This document shows, one piece after another, positions 60,451-64,000 of a stretch of DNA of 64,000 bases. Below the pieces are notes generated by a model that did no database searches, was not told the origin of the DNA, and worked only from the letters and a program-made list of their open reading frames with translations. The stretch is taken from NCBI GenBank assembly GCA_023461435.1, contig JAEYLC010000020.1, forward strand, positions 77,225 through 141,224. The letters are read 5' to 3'. This DNA comes from Bacillota bacterium (GTDB lineage: Bacteria; Bacillota; Clostridia; Christensenellales; SZUA-584). Made by a program: the position numbers and the translations under genes. Numbering within the stretch: position 1 is the first letter of the stretch; every line of letters begins with the position of its first letter.

Positions 60451-61146
60451 TCATTTCCTCATTCGCTTGTAAAACAGCACCATCCAAACCGCGCATACCG
60501 CGACAGCCACGGGAAACTGCCACAGCGGCCCCTGCAGCAGTGCGCCGAGCCAGTACGCCGGAAACACACCCGCAATCAGCCCCCAAGGCGAGCTTGTGAT
60601 GACGGGCACGAGCATGGGCAGCATCGTGAGCCCGAGCATCTTGGACACCGCAAGCCCTTCCACCTTGTTGCCCGCAAAGCTTATCAGCATCAGCGTGTTG
60701 ACCGCGCCGAACAGCCCACCCGTCACCGCGACGCACAGTACACGCAGCATATCGGGGCGCGACAGCGAAAACAGCATCATCAGCACCGGCGCGATCACAA
60801 TGCTCCACAGCACAGGCAGCGCAAGCCTTGACGCGATATATCCCGCTCCGCCAAGCGGCGTGACGGTGTAGTATTCGCCCACACCTTCATCGCGCTCGTC
60901 GAGCATCAAGAAACCGCACAGCATCCCGACCATTGCGGGCGTTAATGTGAGCAGCAGCATGTCGGCCAGCGGATACCAGAGCGCAAGATCAAACGCGAAC
61001 GCGTTCATCAGCACCGGCTGCAGCAGCGGCAGCCCGAACCGGAACGCCGCACCCGCGAGAAACGGCGCAAAGGTGAGCAGAATCAGCATCGGGTCCCGCC
61101 GGATCAGTGTGAATGACCCAAAAAACGTCTTGATCGTATTCGTCAT
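60451..61146 (-). CDS. ABC-2 type exporter permease B
   Basis: The 231-residue protein, starting at the ATG that shares ATGA with the upstream stop, has about six hydrophobic segments. The LDERDEGVGEYYTVTPLGGAGYIASR motif is typical of ABC-2 permeases next to the helices. It probably pairs with the second permease (61143) as a heterodimer. The in-frame extension to 61221 overlaps the upstream gene and is rejected. Confidence 0.88.
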   Translation of the reverse strand: MTNTIKTFFGSFTLIRRDPMLILLTFAPFLAGAAFRFGLPLLQPVLMNAFAFDLALWYPLADMLLLTLTPAMVGMLCGFLMLDERDEGVGEYYTVTPLGGAGYIASRLALPVLWSIVIAPVLMMLFSLSRPDMLRVLCVAVTGGLFGAVNTLMLISFAGNKVEGLAVSKMLGLTMLPMLVPVITSSPWGLIAGVFPAYWLGALLQGPLWQFPVAVAVCAVWMVLFYKRMRK

Positions 61147-61844
61147 GCCGCACCGCCTCCCAGTCTGCAGAGTGCCGAATTGAGCCTTTTCAGCGCCATC
61201 CAGAACGCCAGAGCTGCCCATAATACCAGCAGAATGAACTGTAAAACAGATACCGTATAAGCGCCCACGGCAGCCTGCACAAGGCGCAGAGCCACGCTGC
61301 CGGGGAATATCTCAAGCGGCCAGAATGTGACATTAAACATCAGCAATAATGGCGGCAGCAGCAGCAGCCCCTCCCATAACCCATCGATGGACAAGAACGC
61401 GTTCATGCTTTTAAGGTTGACCGACACCGCAAGGCCGATCATTGTGAAGCACATGCTGCCAAGCAATACGGACGGCACAAGCAAGCCGTAACTGACACCA
61501 ACTGCACCGCTGCCGAGCGCCACAATCACGCAAACAGCCGTGGAAATGAAGCCGAGCGACAGCGTTTTGGATGCAATGTATTCCCAAGGCCGCATCGGCG
61601 ATGAAAACAGCGCATCAAGTATGCCTTCCCCGCGTTCCAGCTGCATGAGCCCGCCGATGAAAAACAGCCCGAGCAGCGCCGGATCGGCCAGCAGCGTCAC
61701 CACAAGCGCCGTCTGCCGCCAGTCGACAGGCAGCAGCCGCAGCACAACGATAAAGCAGACAGTTAAAAAACCATAGATGAAGTGAAAGCCGTAGCGCCAT
61801 TGGTAGCGCACATCCGACATGAAAGCATGATACAGCCTTTTCAT
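61143..61844 (-). CDS. ABC-2 type exporter permease A
   Basis: The 233-residue protein has about six membrane segments. The segment MQLERGEGILDALFSSPMRPWEYIASK resembles the ABC-2 amphipathic loop. It lies after the ATPase gene with a four-base overlap and before permease B with another. The substrate is unknown. Such two-permease cassettes often export drugs or peptides. Confidence 0.88.
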   Translation of the reverse strand: MKRLYHAFMSDVRYQWRYGFHFIYGFLTVCFIVVLRLLPVDWRQTALVVTLLADPALLGLFFIGGLMQLERGEGILDALFSSPMRPWEYIASKTLSLGFISTAVCVIVALGSGAVGVSYGLLVPSVLLGSMCFTMIGLAVSVNLKSMNAFLSIDGLWEGLLLLPPLLLMFNVTFWPLEIFPGSVALRLVQAAVGAYTVSVLQFILLVLWAALAFWMALKRLNSALCRLGGGAA

Positions 61845-62692
61845 GTGAGGCTCCTTCCCGTGACTTCGATGAACAGGTCCTCCAGAGATGTCTCCATGGT
61901 GTGCACCGTTTCAAGCTTATCCTGTTTGAGCAGCGTCATAAATTGCGCATCGTCCTTGAGGCTTTTGAGCAATATCTCTTTTTCCTGCCGTTTGCCGTCC
62001 TGCCACGTATAACGCACGCGCCTGTCACCCGCGCGCAGCCGCAGGTTCATCGGCGTATCAAGCAGCCTGATCGTCCCATCCACAATGAAAGCGACGCGGT
62101 CGCAAAGCTCCTCAGCCAGATGCATATCATGTGTGGTGAGTATCACCGTTCTTCCCCGCTGCTTTTGCTCAATCACCATATCCTTGATGATGCGCGAACG
62201 CGCGGGGTCGAGCCCGGCTGTCGGCTCATCGAGAAACAGGACGTCGGGCCGGTGCATGATGGCGCGGATGAAATTGAGCCGCATTCTCATGCCCTTTGAA
62301 TATCCCGAAACGCGCATATCCCTGTCCTGCGCAAGCTCCAGACGTTCCATGAGCTTGTCGGCGTCTTCGCACTCGGCCTGATACAGCGACGCAAAGTAGC
62401 GCAGATTCTCGATGGCTGTGAACTTGCCGTACAAATTCGGCACCTCCATCGCCACGCCGATGTGTTCATAATAGTCGCGCTTTTTTTGCCGGACTTCTCC
62501 GCCGAGCACCTTCACGCTGCCAGCGTAGCCTTTCAATATACCTGTGAGTATTTTTTGAGCGGTGCTTTTGCCCGCTCCCGAAGGGCCCAAGAATCCGAAT
62601 ATTTCGCCCTTTTCTGCTTCGAAGCTCATGCCTTTAAGCGTCTCCTGCTGTCCGGTTGGGTACGTAAAATGAAGATCCTCTACGCTGATCAT
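61841..62692 (-). CDS. ABC exporter ATP-binding protein
   Basis: The 283-residue ATPase has Walker A GPSGAGKST, a Q-loop region ending YYEHIGVAMEVPNLY, the signature variant GYSKGMRMRLNF, and Walker B LFLDEPTAGLDPA. The C-terminal 60 residues are a regulatory domain typical of DrrA/CcmA-like exporters. The canonical LSGG is replaced by YSKG, a common ABC-2 variation. It overlaps TetR by four bases and permease A by four. Confidence 0.92.
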   Translation of the reverse strand: MISVEDLHFTYPTGQQETLKGMSFEAEKGEIFGFLGPSGAGKSTAQKILTGILKGYAGSVKVLGGEVRQKKRDYYEHIGVAMEVPNLYGKFTAIENLRYFASLYQAECEDADKLMERLELAQDRDMRVSGYSKGMRMRLNFIRAIMHRPDVLFLDEPTAGLDPARSRIIKDMVIEQKQRGRTVILTTHDMHLAEELCDRVAFIVDGTIRLLDTPMNLRLRAGDRRVRYTWQDGKRQEKEILLKSLKDDAQFMTLLKQDKLETVHTMETSLEDLFIEVTGRSLT

Positions 62693-63282
62693 TGTTGTCC
62701 CTCCGCAAAAATTTTATCTGCAACGGCCCGAAGCATATACAAAAAGGCGTCATCCGCGAGCGGCCCCACCTCATTTCGGTGAAGCGTACACATGAACAGC
62801 ATGCGCATGATTGCGGACACCAATTCTGAGTCTATTTTCAAACCGGCGATGACTTCAGTCATTCGTTTGGTGGATGCGTCATCGAGCGCGATGTGCGCCG
62901 TGATACGCTCCTGCGGTACTCTTCGAAGGAGTATCTCATACTCATCGTTCATCAGCGACAGCATCCATGTATTTGTTGTGAAATGGCGGTACATTTCCGA
63001 AACAACCGATATAAAGCCTTCTCTTTTGTCGCTGGATTCTTGCAGGCTGACGATAATTGCTTCATGTATTTTAATCTGCTCTTCTTCAAGCGCGTCAAGA
63101 AAAAGCAGTTCTTTGCTTTCATAAAACAAATAAAACGCGCCTTTTGATATGCCCGCAGCCCGTGCGAGCTCCTCAACCGTTGTTTTCTTTATACCTGTTG
63201 TTGATAATTTTTTTAACGCCGCTTCCATGAGCTTGCTGCGTACAATTGTTTTTTCGTCTTCCGTAAACGCTTTGGGTGACAT
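62689..63282 (-). CDS. TetR-family repressor of the ABC-2 exporter operon
   Basis: The 197-residue protein has an N-terminal HTH, TGIKKTTVEELARAAGISKG followed by FYLFYESKELLF, then a helical ligand domain. As first gene of a four-gene overlapping operon it should be induced by, and limit, the exporter that follows. The ATG follows AGGAGCGTAAGG. It is autoregulated by the candidate site at 63334-63361. Confidence 0.92.
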   Translation of the reverse strand: MSPKAFTEDEKTIVRSKLMEAALKKLSTTGIKKTTVEELARAAGISKGAFYLFYESKELLFLDALEEEQIKIHEAIIVSLQESSDKREGFISVVSEMYRHFTTNTWMLSLMNDEYEILLRRVPQERITAHIALDDASTKRMTEVIAGLKIDSELVSAIMRMLFMCTLHRNEVGPLADDAFLYMLRAVADKIFAEGQQ

Positions 63283-63326
63283 GGCCTTACGCTCCTGTGA
63301 CTGTTTTCTCTTTTTTGGTCATATGT

Positions 63327-63361
63327 ATTTTATAATGGGGTGTATATTTTGTCAATGGGGT
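63327..63361 (-). promoter_or_regulatory. Promoter and direct repeats of the TetR-ABC operon
   Basis: On the minus strand TTGACA (63350-63355) and TAAAAT (63327-63332) are 17 bases apart. ACCCCATT occurs twice as a direct repeat (63334-63341 and 63354-63361), spaced 20 bases, one copy within the spacer and the other overlapping the -35. They could bind the TetR protein. No clear palindrome is present, so this is tentative. Confidence 0.55.
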
Positions 63362-63477
63362 ACTTTAAAATTAAACAAGTAAATACGATTGCATTGTTCT
63401 TTTTTCTCTAGCCCTCACATTGCATACTGCTGACAGTATTTCCAAGCTGATAGATACTATTATTAAAGAACCAAAAA

Positions 63478-63504
63478 AAGCTCAAGGTCTATTGCCTTGA
63501 GCTT
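63478..63504 (-). terminator. Terminator of the left tRNA-Asn
   Basis: On the minus strand AAGCTCAAGG and CCTTGAGCTT pair around an 8-base loop, followed by TTTTTTTGG. Confidence 0.9.
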
Positions 63505-63505
63505 G

Positions 63506-63580
63506 TGGCTCCCCAGGTTGGGTTTGAACCAACGGCCCTCCGGTTAACAGCCGGATGCTCTACCGCTGAGCTACTGAGGA
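63506..63580 (-). tRNA. tRNA-Asn (GTT)
   Basis: The 75-base gene has an encoded CCA end. The acceptor TCCTCAG pairs with CTGGGGA, the D arm is GCTCAGCGGTAGAGC, the anticodon loop CTGTTAACC carries GTT, and the T arm is GTTGGTTCAAACCCAAC. It has its own promoter (63598-63625) and terminator. It differs from the right copy at one base near the variable loop (C here, T there). Confidence 0.97.
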
Positions 63581-63597
63581 ACGGTCAACGATTTATT

Positions 63598-63625
63598 ATT
63601 ATATATGATTTGCCCTTGTTGTCAA
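63598..63625 (-). promoter_or_regulatory. Promoter of the left tRNA-Asn
   Basis: On the minus strand TTGACA (63620-63625) and TATAAT (63598-63603) match consensus and are 16 bases apart, placing the start about 10 bases before the tRNA. Confidence 0.8.
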
Positions 63626-63850
63626 GAGGATTGCATGGCGAATTTTCACTGTTTTTTGCGGTTCTTTCTTTATCGGGTATTACCAATTCCACCAATAATT
63701 CAACCCCAGCGCTGGCCCGACATAGAACTGCATATTTAGAATAAACCGAACTCTATTCTGCTCTCAACATTTGATTTCTCTATGTTTTTTCTGCGTTCTT
63801 TTTTAAAAGACAGTGATATCGCCACAAATGCAGAGATAATTGACAAAGTA

Positions 63851-63878
63851 AAAAGCTCAAGACATATGCCTTAAGCTT
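63851..63878 (-). terminator. Terminator of the rRNA-linked tRNA-Asn
   Basis: On the minus strand AAAAGCTTAAG and CTTGAGCTTTT pair with one mismatch around a small loop and run into TTTTTAC. It ends the 5S-tRNA-Asn transcript. Confidence 0.8.
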
Positions 63879-63879
63879 T

Positions 63880-63954
63880 TGGCTCCCCAGGTTGGGTTTG
63901 AACCAACGACCCTCCGGTTAACAGCCGGATGCTCTACCGCTGAGCTACTGAGGA
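63880..63954 (-). tRNA. tRNA-Asn (GTT), rRNA-operon copy
   Basis: The 75-base gene is identical to the left copy except one base in the variable-loop region. Anticodon GTT and the CCA end are encoded. It lies 10 bases beyond the 3' end of a 5S rRNA, so it is the last gene of an rRNA operon entering from the right. Confidence 0.97.
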
Positions 63955-63964
63955 AAAATTGAAT

Positions 63965-64000
63965 CCGGCAGCTACCTACCCTCCCGGGCCGTTTCCAGCC
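63965..64000 (-). rRNA. 5S rRNA, 3' end only
   Basis: The minus strand reads GGCTGGAAACGGCCCGGGAG then GGTAGGTAGCTGCCGGAT. This is the 3' third of bacterial 5S rRNA, whose helix-IV loop and closing GCTGCCGG are characteristic. The gene continues beyond the right edge. The exact 3' boundary is approximate. Confidence 0.8.

Noticed and set aside
63505..63744. Plus-strand ORF beginning MAPQVGFEPTALRLTAG
   Set aside because: This is the well-known artefact from translating the antisense of a tRNA gene. The underlying sequence is the minus-strand tRNA-Asn at 63506-63580.

Overview
The window reads as chromosomal DNA of an anaerobic, spore-forming-lineage Firmicute (class Clostridia). The evidence is strong AGGAGG ribosome sites, spoVS, ylbJ and a SpoVB-type flippase, a T-box leader on hisS-aspS, YlxM next to Ffh, an Fe-S type PurF with a propeptide, acetate kinase plus phosphotransacetylase, indolepyruvate:ferredoxin oxidoreductase, PPi-type phosphofructokinase and FeoAB. 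G+C is moderately high (GCG- and GGC-rich codons). I cannot name the species. Most genes are on the minus strand, so operons read right to left.

Layout. 1-4964: purine operon purE-purC-purF-purM-purN-purH, with purH cut by the window edge, behind a promoter and a PurBox-like inverted repeat. 5278-13038: DUF1540 peptide, ketopantoate reductase-like protein, PAP2-like protein with DegV, a membrane XRE regulator, a complete polar amino-acid ABC importer and a DMT exporter. 13116-16738: SpoVB/MurJ-like flippase, a decayed lamin-tail-domain gene, a small membrane protein and a phosphodiester glycosidase. 16913-20404: ylxM-ffh-rpsP-khpA-rimM-trmD under a near-consensus promoter with leader hairpins. 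20557-22426: a small membrane peptide and three lipoproteins. 22543-27002: ftsY-smc. 27210-31780: spoVS, trxA, rseC-like, then aspS-hisS behind a T-box. 31781-34027: ackA and pta. 34150-41162: tmcAL, a VOC protein, BlaI/BlaR1-DUF6034, a lipoprotein and ylbJ. 41139-49731: a dense, possibly single transcription unit paaK-iorA-iorB-paaK-ACT-alr-folate cyclo-ligase-rsmD-coaD-coiled coil. 50078-53092: feoA-feoB and a divergent DtxR/MntR regulator. 53664-60343: pfp, VanW-family protein, orphan BlaI, YjbQ, GNAT, TetR, a 44-aa peptide and an EFR1 flavodoxin-ferredoxin. 60451-63282: TetR-ABC-2 exporter operon. 63506-64000: two nearly identical tRNA-Asn genes and the 3' end of a 5S rRNA, so an rRNA operon lies just to the right.

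Functionally this is mostly core housekeeping. The less ordinary content is mainly regulatory or structural. Two BlaI genes sit behind promoters of identical architecture. A TetR gene appears leaderless, with its operator filling the -35/-10 spacer. The ylxM-ffh leader could be attenuated and its ribosome site masked. A T-box may read both Asp and His codons. Dispersed intergenic hairpin repeats carry compensatory base changes between copies, which argues that their structure is maintained. I did not find a CRISPR array, prophage, transposase or an obvious new multigene defence system.
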